The notes beneath the pieces are model-generated. The model saw only the letters and a program-made list of their open reading frames with translations, searched no databases and had not been told where the DNA came from. Below are positions 1 to 9,455 of a DNA stretch of 64,000 bases, piece by piece; the stretch's first letter is position 1; every line of letters begins with the position of its first letter. This DNA is from Nocardia rhizosphaerihabitans (GTDB lineage Bacteria; Actinomycetota; Actinomycetes; Mycobacteriales; Mycobacteriaceae), in contig NZ_BMNE01000003.1 of assembly GCF_014646295.1 (NCBI RefSeq), positions 186,001 through 250,000 of the forward strand, read 5' to 3'. A program made the position numbers and the translations under genes.

Positions 1-203
1 GAGGCCATGGGCAACTCGTATGGATCCAGCAGGATGTGCGCGGCAGTCAGATCGGCAGCGTGCACGATGCGCAGGCGCCGTCCTGCCGCGGCAGCGGTCT
101 CGGCTGCCCATCGCACAGCCAGCCCGCCGGCTCGAGAGCCGTCGATGCCGACCACAACCGGTGCCGCTGTCGGCGATTGCGGGTCCACGCTGGGGGCAGT
201 CAT
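1..203 (-). CDS. Universal stress protein, N-terminal part (runs off window)
   Basis: Only the first 67 codons are in the window. Translation starts at the ATG ending at 203, with GAAGGAAC upstream as ribosome binding site. The visible protein opens with the Usp first strand and nucleotide-binding Asp (VVVGIDGS) followed by the helix LAVRWAAE, the same opening as the other stress proteins here. Such proteins bind ATP in the cytosol and are classic members of the dormancy regulon in mycobacteria. It lies 43 bp downstream of the CBS-domain gene on the same strand, so the two probably share a transcript. Whether it is a one- or two-domain protein cannot be told from the fragment. Confidence 0.85.
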   Translation of the reverse strand, partial: MTAPSVDPQSPTAAPVVVGIDGSRAGGLAVRWAAETAAAAGRRLRIVHAADLTAAHILLDPYELPMA

Positions 204-246
204 GAGCGGTTCCTTCGACTGTCGTGTGGCGGAGGTGTCTGGCTTG

Positions 247-696
247 TCAGGATTCGCCGGTGGTTGTCGAGGGCAGGTGTTGGGCGCAGATCGCGTCGAC
301 GAACTCGCCGACCGTCTGATCGGGTAGCCGGCGGGCGAGGTCGGCTTCGGTGATGATGCCCACCAGCTTTCCCTCGTCGGTGACCGGTAGCCGGCGAATT
401 TGACTCTGCTCCATCACTGCCAGGGCCTGCTCGATGTCGACGCCGACATCGATGGTCAGTAGCGCCTCACCTTGGGCGAGTTCGCCGGCGGTGGTGGTCT
501 TGGGGTTCTCGCCGAGCGCGATGACTTTGATGACGATGTCGCGGTCGGTGACGATACCGACCGGATGCCCTTCGCCGTCGCAGATCGGCAGAGCGCCGAT
601 ATCGAGTTGGTGCATCCGTCTGGCGGCGGTCTCCATCGTGTCGCGCACGGTGATGAAGGCGACGTCAGCGTGCATTACCGCGTCGGTCGTTGTCAT
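247..696 (-). CDS. hrp1: Hrp1-like tandem CBS-domain protein
   Basis: This 149-residue protein is two CBS domains (about residues 8-65 and 78-135) and nothing else. The signatures IGALPICDGEG, GIVTDRDIV, IRRLPV and LVGIITEADLARRLP match the hypoxic response protein Hrp1 (Rv2626c), a DosR-regulated protein of unclear biochemical role; CBS pairs usually bind adenine nucleotides. Length is as expected for Hrp1. The start is the ATG ending at 696, with AGGAGGTG ideally placed. Two DosR-like boxes lie 42-80 bp upstream. The stress protein gene ending at the left edge follows after 43 bp and may be cotranscribed. Confidence 0.9.
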   Translation of the reverse strand: MTTTDAVMHADVAFITVRDTMETAARRMHQLDIGALPICDGEGHPVGIVTDRDIVIKVIALGENPKTTTAGELAQGEALLTIDVGVDIEQALAVMEQSQIRRLPVTDEGKLVGIITEADLARRLPDQTVGEFVDAICAQHLPSTTTGES

Positions 697-737
697 GGTG
701 CACCTCCTGGTTTCGGTGTCGTCCGTGAATCAATCAT

Positions 738-776
738 TCGACCTGCAGCCCGTTGTCCACGAGGGCATATGGTCAC
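738..776. promoter_or_regulatory. Two DosR-like boxes upstream of hrp1
   Basis: The box at 763-776 read leftward is GTGACC-ATAT-GCCC; a weaker one at 738-751 read rightward is TCGACC-TGCA-GCCC. Both fit the window-wide motif GGGACC-N4-GCCC, which corresponds to the mycobacterial DosR box GGGACT-N4-TCCC. They lie 42-80 bp upstream of the hrp1 start. Their starts are 25 bp apart, slightly more than the usual 22-23 in this window. Binding by DevR is inferred. Confidence 0.6.
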
Positions 777-905
777 CACGTCGAAGGCACTTCAGATAGC
801 TGCGGGCCCCTGACGTGGGCAGGACCTGGTGCCTGGTGGCGGGAGATACCCGCAGGGCAAGTTCGTGTGTTGCTCGACGGCCTAGGAGCAAGGAGGTGCG
901 CGTGG

Positions 906-1826
906 CTATCGGTTGGCGGTGGCATCGTCAGCGATCTCGAGTCGGTGATGTCGGTGGGAGCGCCCGATTACGGTCGGCATCCCGACCTGCTCGGGGACCA
1001 CCACAACCGCGCTGCGGGCGTGATACAGCGCCGTGTGCGCGGCACCGTGCAGGTGTGGCCAGAGCTGTCTGCGGCCCCGGGAAACGACCACCAATTGCGC
1101 TGTGGCGCTGAACTTCTCCACCGCGGTGCGCGGGTGACCGAAATAGGTGACCAGCCGGGTTTTCACCGAGGGAAACCGGTTGCGACGCTCGGCCAGCAGT
1201 ACCCCGATCTCATCGTCGGTCCCCGGCGTCGACGCCCGCGTACTCGGTCGGGTGATGTTGACAACCACCACGTCGCCGCGGCGCTCGGCAGCGGTGCGCA
1301 ACCCCGCCGACAGTGCCTGGGACGCGCCCTTGTCGGTGGGTTCGGTGATGACCACGATCGGCCCCACCGCCGCGGCCCCGCTGTGCAGGGGGCGGATCAC
1401 CGCGACGGGGCTGTGTGATGACGCCGCCACCGTCGTCGCCACCGACCCGAGTTTCGCTCGTGCGAGCGAGCCTGCGCCCACACTGCCCAGGACCACTTCG
1501 GACGCGGTCGCCGACAGGCCGATCAGTCTGGTCGCCGGGTCGCCACGCAGGGTGAGCGTGGTGATCGCCGGCGCGGGAGTCTGTGCAGTCTGTGCCCACC
1601 GATGGACCACTGCCTGGCGGGCGTTGTCGAGCACTTCGGTGTTTGTCGGTGCGAAGCGATGACGTCCGACGACATGGACCAGCAGCAGCGGTGCCTGCCG
1701 GGCGGCGGCGACTATCGCGGCCCACTGGGCCGCGCGGATGGCCGTGGGGGAGCCGTCGACGCCTGCGACGACGGGTGGTGGCGCGGTCAAACGCCGGTCG
1801 TCCCCCTCAATGGTGATCTGACTCAT
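906..1826 (-). CDS. Tandem-domain universal stress protein
   Basis: The 306-residue product has two Usp domains. The first begins PPVVAGVDGSPTA and contains a G-2X-G-9X-G-S nucleotide-binding pattern (GSVG...LGSV, about residues 113-127). The second (from about residue 158) is degenerate: it lacks a clear GVDGS opening and its final glycine motif reads VVVSRGRRQLW. This resembles mycobacterial two-domain Usps in which one half is divergent. It is probably cytosolic and ATP-binding. The start ATG ends at 1826; two DosR-like boxes lie 37 and 59 bp upstream, supporting hypoxia control. A 130-bp tail separates it from the boxes before hrp1. Confidence 0.88.
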   Translation of the reverse strand: MSQITIEGDDRRLTAPPPVVAGVDGSPTAIRAAQWAAIVAAARQAPLLLVHVVGRHRFAPTNTEVLDNARQAVVHRWAQTAQTPAPAITTLTLRGDPATRLIGLSATASEVVLGSVGAGSLARAKLGSVATTVAASSHSPVAVIRPLHSGAAAVGPIVVITEPTDKGASQALSAGLRTAAERRGDVVVVNITRPSTRASTPGTDDEIGVLLAERRNRFPSVKTRLVTYFGHPRTAVEKFSATAQLVVVSRGRRQLWPHLHGAAHTALYHARSAVVVVPEQVGMPTVIGRSHRHHRLEIADDATANR

Positions 1827-1862
1827 ACCTGTCAGCGTCGTCGTTGCAGATCACCACCGGCA

Positions 1863-1898
1863 GGGCATCTGGACCCGAACGACCGGGACCATTGGCAC
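1863..1898. promoter_or_regulatory. Pair of DosR-like boxes upstream of a stress protein gene
   Basis: Box 1863-1876 read leftward is GGGTCC-AGAT-GCCC and box 1885-1898 read rightward is GGGACC-ATTG-GCAC. The two starts are 22 bp apart, about two helical turns, the spacing seen at several other promoters in the window. They lie 37-72 bp upstream of the stress protein that starts at 1826. Regulation by DevR is inferred from the motif. Confidence 0.65.
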
Positions 1899-2440
1899 AG
1901 CGTGCGGGCGTCGACTCCGATTCCGGCGTGGCGGCCGACTGCGCCATCGACCTGCCTCGACCGGCGGGCAGGGAGGCGTCCTCGGCTCAGTCGCCTACGG
2001 CCTCAACCATCCGCGCCGGTCCAAATGGCTGGACCGCCCGCTGGCTGGCTGGGGAGACACCGAGCCGACGTGGGGCCACGGTCGCAGACGCGCCTCACGC
2101 CCTGCCGATGCCGTATCTCGGCCGCGGTGATCCGGTCGGCTGGACCGACCGACACGGCGTTGCGTCATCCACACCGGCGTCATCACCGACCGTCGGGACA
2201 CCGGGCGCGGTATCGGGCTCGACATCACGCCCGACGAGGCAGGATCGGCACCATGTTCGACCCATTCGACTCAGAGACGGCTGGGAGCCCTGGACGGGGA
2301 CTGTCGCCGAGCTCGCAGACCTCGACGAGGACGTCGAGGTAATCGACATCGGAAGGCAGGCCCAGGATGATCACGCGCTCGACGGCGACAGCTGGCGGAA
2401 CCTGCCGACCCTTCGGAGATGGCGCGGCGTGGTGGTCCTT
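1899..2440. other. Gene-poor stretch, possible remnant
   Basis: No convincing gene is visible in these 540 bases. A rightward frame is open from 1844 to 2452 and its last 65 codons look protein-like (for example WEPWTGTVAELADLD and VEVIDIGRQ), but the first two thirds are rich in Pro, Ser, Thr and Arg as in noncoding frames. It has no good ribosome binding site and ends inside the 3' end of the next leftward gene. It may be the tail of a decayed gene; I do not recognise the family. Confidence 0.25.
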
Positions 2441-3295
2441 TCAGATTCGTAGGCCGACGAGGATGAGGGGGATTTGCGTGGCGTAGAGGACCGTTCGGCT
2501 GACCGAGCCGAGGACGTGCCCGGTCAAGCGGCCGCGGCCGTGACGGCCCAGGACGATCAGCTGGGCGTGGCGTGATTCCTCCAGCAGCCGCTGCGCCGGG
2601 TCGCCTTCGGCGACGTGCGCGGTGATCGCGACCTCGGGGTACTTCTCGCGGTAGCCGGTGAGCGCTTGAGACAGCATCCGGTGGGCGTGCTCAGGCATGT
2701 CGGCGTGCGGGATCCCCGGTTCGGGTTCTGACCAGATGTAGATTGCATCGAGTTCGACGCGGCGTCGCGATGCCTCTTCGATCGCGACCTCGAGAGCGCG
2801 GCCACTGGCGGGTGAGCCGTCGATGCCGACCAACACCGGCAGGTGCTTGCCGGTGAGATGGTTCGCGGTCGGCACGACAGCGAGCGGGCAGACCGGGTGG
2901 CGGGCGAGCGCGCGGCTGACGGAACCGAGCAGGGCACGCTCGAATGCCCCCAGCCCTCGAGTTCCCACGACCAGCAGTTCGGCCTCGCGAGCACGTCGGC
3001 GTAACGCCGAAATGGGTGAGGGACTGACCAGATCGGTGTGCACCGCGAGCCCAGGTGCCGACTCGACCGCGACGCTGGTCGCTACGGCCAGGGCGGCTCG
3101 GCCGTCTTTGTGCATCGCCGGGTTATGCAGTGCGACGACGCCGCGGCCCAGGTCCCATCCTGAACTCATCGCGTGGACCAGATGCAGCGGGGCGCTGCGC
3201 AGGTGCGCTGTATGCGCTGCCCACCGGACCGCGGTCAGTACTGATTCGGAGCTGTCGACGCCGACGACGACGGGCCGGGCAGAAGGTGATGGCAT
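2441..3295 (-). CDS. Tandem-domain universal stress protein
   Basis: The product has two complete Usp domains. Domain 1 opens RPVVVGVDSSESV and carries GTRGLGAFERALLGSVS; domain 2 opens LPVLVGIDGSPAS and carries GRHGRGRLTGHVLGSVS. Both satisfy the G-2X-G-9X-G-S ATP-binding pattern. I chose the ATG ending at 3295, five codons inside the longest frame, because GTGAGGC lies just upstream; the in-frame GTG at 3310 overlaps that site. The gene follows another tandem stress protein after only a few bases, so they form an operon. Homologues such as Rv2623 bind ATP and restrain growth in dormancy; that role is inferred. Confidence 0.92.
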   Translation of the reverse strand: MPSPSARPVVVGVDSSESVLTAVRWAAHTAHLRSAPLHLVHAMSSGWDLGRGVVALHNPAMHKDGRAALAVATSVAVESAPGLAVHTDLVSPSPISALRRRAREAELLVVGTRGLGAFERALLGSVSRALARHPVCPLAVVPTANHLTGKHLPVLVGIDGSPASGRALEVAIEEASRRRVELDAIYIWSEPEPGIPHADMPEHAHRMLSQALTGYREKYPEVAITAHVAEGDPAQRLLEESRHAQLIVLGRHGRGRLTGHVLGSVSRTVLYATQIPLILVGLRI

Positions 3296-3313
3296 GGTGG
3301 TCGGCCTCACTGG

Positions 3314-4177
3314 TCAGGTGGTGGGCTCGGGCCGGGCGATGATCAGCGGGCATTCGGCACCGTGGAGCACGGCCTGGGCGACCGACCCCAGGGTCATCCC
3401 GGCGAATCCGCCACGCCCGTGGCTGCCGACCACGATCAGCTGGGCGCCTTCGGCTACGGCGAGAAGGGCTGCGGCGGGCCGGTCCTGCACGACGACGCGG
3501 TCGACGGCGACCTCGGGATACTTCTCGGCGTAGCCGGCGAGGCTTTCGGCCAGCACCGCCTCGGCTTCGGTCTGCATCGTGGCCCGGGCCTCGTACCGGA
3601 AGAACTCCGACCAGACGTGCACTGCAGTCAGGCGGGCTCCGCGCCGGGCGGCCTCGTCGAAGGCGATCGCGATCGCGTGGGAGCTGCACAGCGAGCCGTC
3701 GACGCCGACCACCACCGCGTTGCGGCTGGAGAGTTCGGTCTCCGGGATCACCGCGACCGGGCATTCGGCGTGGCGGGCCAGCGAGGTACTGACCGAGCCG
3801 AGCAGGGTGCGCCGCAGCGCGCCCAGGCCCCGGCTGCCCACGACCAGCAGCAGCGCGGATTTGCTGCGGTGGCGCAGCACCGCGACCGGCGTGCCCTCCA
3901 CCGCGGCAGTCGAGATCGCGACGTCGGTGAGTTCGGCGGCCTGGGCTGCGGCCGAACCGACGACCGACTCGCCATGGCTGCGCAGGCGTTCGGCGTCGTA
4001 GATCGGGGCCGTCACCCCGGGCCCGAAATCGACGGGGACATCGATGGCGTAGACGATGTGCAGCGGCACTCGATGACGTGTCGCGTAGTGCGCGGCCCAG
4101 CGCAGCGCGATGCGTGACTGTTCGGATTCATCGACGCCTACCACGACCGGCTGGTTCGGATTTCGAGAAGGGGACAT
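3314..4177 (-). CDS. Tandem-domain universal stress protein
   Basis: The 287-residue product starts MSPSRNPNQPVVVGVDESE. Two Usp domains each end in an intact glycine motif (GSRGLGALRRTLLGSVS and GSHGRGGFAGMTLGSVA), so both halves should bind nucleotide. The start at 4177 is preceded by AGAAAGG; a longer in-frame extension to 4225 has no such site. The gene is the first of a two-gene operon with the stress protein that follows. The 200-bp gap to the divergent CHAD gene holds two candidate DosR boxes. The WSE..YE.EA segment of domain 2 is shared with the other stress proteins here, indicating local duplication. Confidence 0.93.
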   Translation of the reverse strand: MSPSRNPNQPVVVGVDESEQSRIALRWAAHYATRHRVPLHIVYAIDVPVDFGPGVTAPIYDAERLRSHGESVVGSAAAQAAELTDVAISTAAVEGTPVAVLRHRSKSALLLVVGSRGLGALRRTLLGSVSTSLARHAECPVAVIPETELSSRNAVVVGVDGSLCSSHAIAIAFDEAARRGARLTAVHVWSEFFRYEARATMQTEAEAVLAESLAGYAEKYPEVAVDRVVVQDRPAAALLAVAEGAQLIVVGSHGRGGFAGMTLGSVAQAVLHGAECPLIIARPEPTT

Positions 4178-4289
4178 GGTGCGTGCCTTTCTGTTTGCTG
4201 CCACTGTGCGCCCCGAACCGGACACGACGGCAGGGTCGGAGTGCCCGCTGCCAGGGGTCCTAGGTCGTTGCCGTGCCCGACCCGAATCG

Positions 4290-4322
4290 GGGACCGTGCG
4301 AGGCCAACGGCCCTGTGGTCAC
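4290..4322. promoter_or_regulatory. Candidate DosR-like boxes between stress protein and CHAD genes
   Basis: Box 4309-4322 read leftward is GTGACC-ACAG-GGCC. A weaker box at 4290-4303 is GGGACC-GTGC-GAGG, with only the left half conserved; their starts are 19 bp apart. They sit between divergent genes (stress protein start at 4177, CHAD start at 4381) and could serve either. The first is convincing, the second marginal. Confidence 0.45.
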
Positions 4323-4380
4323 GAGCGCGGCAAGCGCAAGGTGGAGGAAACAGATCCCAATCACGAGGTAGGTCTTTGCG

Positions 4381-5334
4381 ATGACCGAGATTCCCAAGGC
4401 CGCCGATGCCGACAGCGTCACCGAGCCCGCATCGGCGAGCACTTTGCTGGCTCGATACCTGCACCGGCAGCGCGAGACGATCCTGGACGGGCAGATCGCG
4501 GCCGGCGCCCACGATGACCCGGACGCGGTCGCCGACATGGTCGTGGCCGCCCGACGGGCCCGGGGCGCGCTGGCCGCGCACCGGAAGACCGCTCGCACCC
4601 AACCCGAGGTACACCGGCTCATCGAGGAGTTGCGATGGTTCGGCATCACTGTTGGTTCCGCACACGAACTCCGGACACAGGCGGCCTGGCTGCTCGCCGC
4701 AGCGGATCTGCTGCGACCTCGCTATGTGCGCGGTCCGGTGCGTGCCCGGATCAGCGGATACTTCGCCGACCGGACCCGCCCGGCGTGGATCGCGGGTCGA
4801 GAGCTTCTCGCCTCGCCACGATTCCCCGCCATGGTCGAAGATCTGATGGCCGAGGAACGATTGCTGCGCAGCACTGTGGTGCCAGGGATCGACGACGTCG
4901 ACAACACGGCGGTGCTCGAGGCGCTGCTCGAGCGGGTCAGGTCGCGAATGCGTGCCGTGGAGTCGGCGCGCGGCGAGGATACACGCGATGCGGCGATGCA
5001 CGGGTTGCGCAAGGCGATCCGCCGAACCCGCTATTACCTGGAAAGCGTCGATGATGTCGCTCCGGCGCGCAACGCGCAAGCATGCCAGGGCCTGGCAGCG
5101 GTGCAAGACCTGCTCGGCGGCCACCAAGACGCGGCCGTGGCCAAGCATCATCTGATGCAGATCGCCAGGGAAGCCGAGAACGCCGGGGAGTCGACATTCA
5201 CCTATGGACTGCTGCTGCAGCGCGAAATCGATCGGGCCGCGCAGTACTCGGCGGCGTTGCCCTCGGCGTACTGGCAGGCACTGCGTGGTGCCCGGGTGAT
5301 GGCCGATGTGCACCTGGGTTCGGCGGCCGAGTGA
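4381..5334 (+). CDS. CHAD domain protein
   Basis: The 317-residue protein is a single CHAD domain, an all-helical duplicated fold that binds inorganic polyphosphate. Repeat one shows VADMVVAARRARGAL where family members usually have V-H-x-x-R-V-x-x-R-R-x-R; the His is Ala here and the usual Arg before VAARR is absent. Repeat two keeps the expected charged surface: AMHGLRKAIRRTRYYLE, then QDLLGGHQDAAVAKH. GAGGTAGG precedes the ATG. It is divergent from the stress protein operon and its end faces the end of devS, leaving three bases between them. A polyphosphate-binding role in stress is plausible given this setting but is inference. Confidence 0.85.
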   Translation: MTEIPKAADADSVTEPASASTLLARYLHRQRETILDGQIAAGAHDDPDAVADMVVAARRARGALAAHRKTARTQPEVHRLIEELRWFGITVGSAHELRTQAAWLLAAADLLRPRYVRGPVRARISGYFADRTRPAWIAGRELLASPRFPAMVEDLMAEERLLRSTVVPGIDDVDNTAVLEALLERVRSRMRAVESARGEDTRDAAMHGLRKAIRRTRYYLESVDDVAPARNAQACQGLAAVQDLLGGHQDAAVAKHHLMQIAREAENAGESTFTYGLLLQREIDRAAQYSAALPSAYWQALRGARVMADVHLGSAAE

Positions 5335-5337
5335 GGC

Positions 5338-7116
<1,779 letters not shown>

Positions 7117-7761
7117 TCATCGGTGCTGCGTCGAGCCGAGGTCGGCGGCCATGACCGCGGCCTGGGTCCGCCGCTCGACGCCGAGCTTGGTCAGCAGTCG
7201 CGACACGTAGTTCTTGACCGTCTTCTCCGCCAGGAACATGCGCGCGGCGATCTGCCGGTTGGTCAAGCCCTCGCCCAGCAAGGAGAGCAGGGTGCGTTCC
7301 TGTTCGGTCAATGTGGCCAGCGGGCCGGTCTTTTCCTCGGCTTCGGAGCGCAGCTTGGCCATCAGCGCCGCGGCGGCGCGGTTGTCGAGCAACGATTTGC
7401 CCTCGCCGACCTCACGCACGGCGTTGATGAGCTCCAGGCTCCGGATGTCTTTGACGACATAGCCGCTGGCACCGGCCAGGATCGCATCGAGCATGGCCTG
7501 CTCGTCGGTGAACGAGGTCAAGATCAGGCACCGTAAGTCGGGCACGGTCGAGAGCAGTTCGCGGCACAACTCGATTCCGTTGCCATCGGGCAGGCGGACA
7601 TCGAGCACCGCGACGTCGGGACGCAGGGCGGGGATGCGTGCCAGGGCTTGCGCGCAGGTCCCTGCCTCGCCGACGACATCGAGATCGGGTTCGAGCGCTA
7701 TCAGGTCACCCACGCCGCGCCGGACGATCTCGTGGTCGTCGACCAGGAACACCTTGGTCAT
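7117..7761 (-). CDS. devR: Dormancy response regulator DevR/DosR
   Basis: The 214-residue NarL-family regulator begins [16 protein letters not shown]. Asp54 in [13 protein letters not shown] is the phospho-acceptor at the same number as in DosR; the switch segment is LILTSFT and Lys lies in YVVKDIRS. The C-terminal LuxR-type helix-turn-helix (about 145-205) contains [33 protein letters not shown] residues nearly identical to DosR. I chose the ATG ending at 7761 because GGAAGGAAC precedes it; 15 further upstream codons lack a site. It should activate genes carrying the GGGACC-N4-GCCC boxes mapped here. No good box was seen at its own promoter. Confidence 0.96.
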   Translation of the reverse strand: MTKVFLVDDHEIVRRGVGDLIALEPDLDVVGEAGTCAQALARIPALRPDVAVLDVRLPDGNGIELCRELLSTVPDLRCLILTSFTDEQAMLDAILAGASGYVVKDIRSLELINAVREVGEGKSLLDNRAAAALMAKLRSEAEEKTGPLATLTEQERTLLSLLGEGLTNRQIAARMFLAEKTVKNYVSRLLTKLGVERRTQAAVMAADLGSTQHR

Positions 7762-7806
7762 CGCGGTTCCTTCCGTCCGTGGATGTGTAGTCGACAGTAT
7801 TGCCAA

Positions 7807-7837
7807 TTGTCCCCGGCCGCCGGGGCTGGGGCGACAA
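7807..7837. terminator. GC-rich inverted repeat between flavodoxin and devR
   Basis: CCCCGG-CCG-CCGGGG at 7811-7825 is nested inside TTGTC at 7807-7811 and GACAA at 7833-7837. It lies in the 100 bp separating the flavodoxin stop from the devR start, both leftward. It could end the flavodoxin transcript or act in the devR promoter. No T-tract is present, so the call is weak. Confidence 0.3.
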
Positions 7838-7861
7838 ATCGGGCATCACGGCTCGTCATGA

Positions 7862-8392
7862 TCATCGCGGTGTCCTCGGCAGGGTCGGTTCGGTCGTGGC
7901 CAGCTGTGCAGCCCATGCGGTGGCGCGCTCGAGCTCGCCGGCGCGCAGCGGACCGGTCATGTCCTCTACATGGAAATCTGCGGGTGCCGCAGCAAGGTGA
8001 TACCCCAAGTGGCGCAGGCGTTTGCCGATGCCTTTCGCCGCCGACCCCGGCAGCCACGGCGGGTGGGCGATCTTTGTGCCGAAGGCGGCGGCCAGACGCG
8101 GTGACGGCACGGGCAGTGCCGCATCGAGCCATTCGCGGATCCCGATCTCGATCTCGACGGGGGAGTCGGTCTGGCCTGCTGCGTCTTGGCGGGTAGCGGC
8201 ACGGCTGAGCCCGAAGGCGTGGGTGGGGGCACCCACGACGAGCAGGTCGACCTGCGGCGCCGGGCGGCCGGCGGCCTCGGCGACCGGGCACATCGTCACC
8301 TCGAAATGTGGTCGCAGGCCGTCGGCGATGGCTTCGGCGACCGCGGCGGTGTTGCCGAACATGGATTCGTAGACGATCTGTGCTCGCATCAT
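7862..8392 (-). CDS. Flavodoxin-domain protein
   Basis: The 176-residue protein starts MMRAQIVYESMFGNTAAVAE, with the flavodoxin phosphate loop ESMFGNTA that binds FMN. Further flavodoxin features are VDLLVVGAPTHAFGLSR (the second FMN loop) and AAFGTKI. It is probably a cytosolic electron carrier or FMN-dependent oxidoreductase domain. The chosen ATG overlaps the stop of the small membrane gene upstream as ATGA, indicating translational coupling; there is no strong independent ribosome binding site. The long in-frame upstream extension overlaps that gene and reads as noncoding. DosR boxes upstream of the membrane gene would control both. Confidence 0.85.
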   Translation of the reverse strand: MMRAQIVYESMFGNTAAVAEAIADGLRPHFEVTMCPVAEAAGRPAPQVDLLVVGAPTHAFGLSRAATRQDAAGQTDSPVEIEIGIREWLDAALPVPSPRLAAAFGTKIAHPPWLPGSAAKGIGKRLRHLGYHLAAAPADFHVEDMTGPLRAGELERATAWAAQLATTEPTLPRTPR

Positions 8393-8628
8393 CGTTCTCG
8401 TTTCAGCGTCGTGAGATTGGTGCGGTGCAGGCCGACCACCAGCGCCAAAGACACTCCGGCCAGGATCGGGCTCTGCCAGGGCTGCCGGTCCTGGGCCTCC
8501 GGGTCCAGGACCAGAGCCCCGGTGATCAGTCCGAGCGCCCCTGCGAACGCCCATGTCGCCAGCAACCCGGCGGTCAGGTACAGCACGGATCGACGGGGGT
8601 CGAGTCGCTGCCGGTAGGTCGAGATCAT
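8389..8628 (-). CDS. Small two-helix membrane protein
   Basis: This 79-residue protein has two hydrophobic segments, about residues 15-38 (YLTAGLLATWAFAGALGLI) and 53-68 (PILAGVSLALVVGL), separated by a short charged loop, so it is an inner-membrane hairpin protein. I do not recognise the family. It is the first gene after a pair of DosR-like boxes and its stop overlaps the flavodoxin start (ATGA). The pairing suggests that it might anchor the flavodoxin or deliver electrons to it, but this is inference. TTGGGAG lies just before the ATG. Confidence 0.7.
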   Translation of the reverse strand: MISTYRQRLDPRRSVLYLTAGLLATWAFAGALGLITGALVLDPEAQDRQPWQSPILAGVSLALVVGLHRTNLTTLKRER

Positions 8629-8665
8629 GCTCCCAAGCGTGGCGTTTCAGCCCAGGTCGGGGGCA

Positions 8666-8701
8666 GGGTAGAAGGTCCCGCAGGTCGAGGACCAGCGTCC
8701 C
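8666..8701. promoter_or_regulatory. Pair of DosR-like boxes before the membrane-flavodoxin operon
   Basis: Box 8666-8679 read leftward is GGGACC-TTCT-ACCC and box 8688-8701 read rightward is AGGACC-AGCG-TCCC, starts 22 bp apart. They lie 38-73 bp upstream of the small membrane gene. The stress protein remnant on the other side may once have shared them. Confidence 0.65.
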
Positions 8702-8794
8702 GATCCGGTGACATACGGCCATCTTGTACCGGTGGTGCACTGGAACAGTGTTGATGCGCGCACTGCCGGGCTTGCGGCAATTCCAGCGATATCA

Positions 8795-9180
8795 GTGTGG
8801 GTGGCTGCGTTCGGACGCCGGGCCGCGGCCCAGCATGCGCATTGCCCGGCGGCGGTGATCCACGGCATCGCCGCGATAGATCCGGTCTCGGCGGCGATGC
8901 CGGTACTGGTCGGCGTCGACGGCAGCGCCAACAGCATGCCCGCGGTGAAACTCGCTTTCGACGAGGCCTCTCGGCGCAAGGTGGAGTTGGTCGCGTTGCC
9001 TGCGTTCAGCGATGCCGGCGCGCTGGATCTGCCTGCCTTCGGCTGGGAAGTCGGTCGGGTGTCGGCCGAGGCCGACCTGGCCGAGACCCTGGCCGGGTTT
9101 GCCGAGCAGTACCCGGACGTGCCGGTGCGGCGCATCGTCGTCGCCAACCGCCGGGTCCGATCGCTGCTCGACCTGCGATG
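8795..9180 (+). pseudogene. Universal stress protein remnant
   Basis: A rightward frame encodes the end of one Usp domain (AAFGRRAAAQHAHCPAAVI, where relatives have the LGSVS.AVA.HA.CP strand) and most of a second (MPVLVGVDGSANS to VPVRRIVVANRRVRSLLD). The first 120 residues are missing, and the frame loses similarity after about 9180, just where the last strand and glycine motif should be. The frame stays open to 9382 but that part is not Usp-like. It is therefore a gene decayed at both ends, probably of a tandem protein like the others here. Confidence 0.75.
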
Positions 9181-9187
9181 TCATGGT

Positions 9188-9204
9188 CCCCAACACAATT
9201 GGGG
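9188..9204. terminator. Short inverted repeat after the stress protein remnant
   Basis: CCCCAA-CACAA-TTGGGG at 9188-9204 forms a 6-bp stem with a 5-base loop. It lies 8 bp past the recognisable remnant and 250 bp beyond the end of the oncoming Acg gene. There is no T-tract; it may be a relic terminator. Confidence 0.25.
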
Positions 9205-9455
9205 CGTCGTCCACGATATCTGCTTGCCTCGGGCGCATGGACAGCTACGTCGGTTGTGTCGGCGGCCGGCCGAGCCGAGCACCTCGCAGGGCCGCCCGAC
9301 CCTGCTGTCGCCGACGGCGGTCGCGCACCGGTCGCCGCGGCCTGGTGATCCCGGTTCGTCGACGCCGAGCCGCAGTCGTTGACCCTCCTGCGGGTTGTGG
9401 GCGATGCCCGACCATCCCTCGCCTCCATCCGGTGCGTGGTGCTGAAGGGTATGTG

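Noticed and set aside
7762..7861. Possible DosR box in the devR promoter (GGGC-ATCA-CGGCTC near 7840)
   Set aside because: Only one half matches and the second half departs from all other copies; spacing partners are absent.
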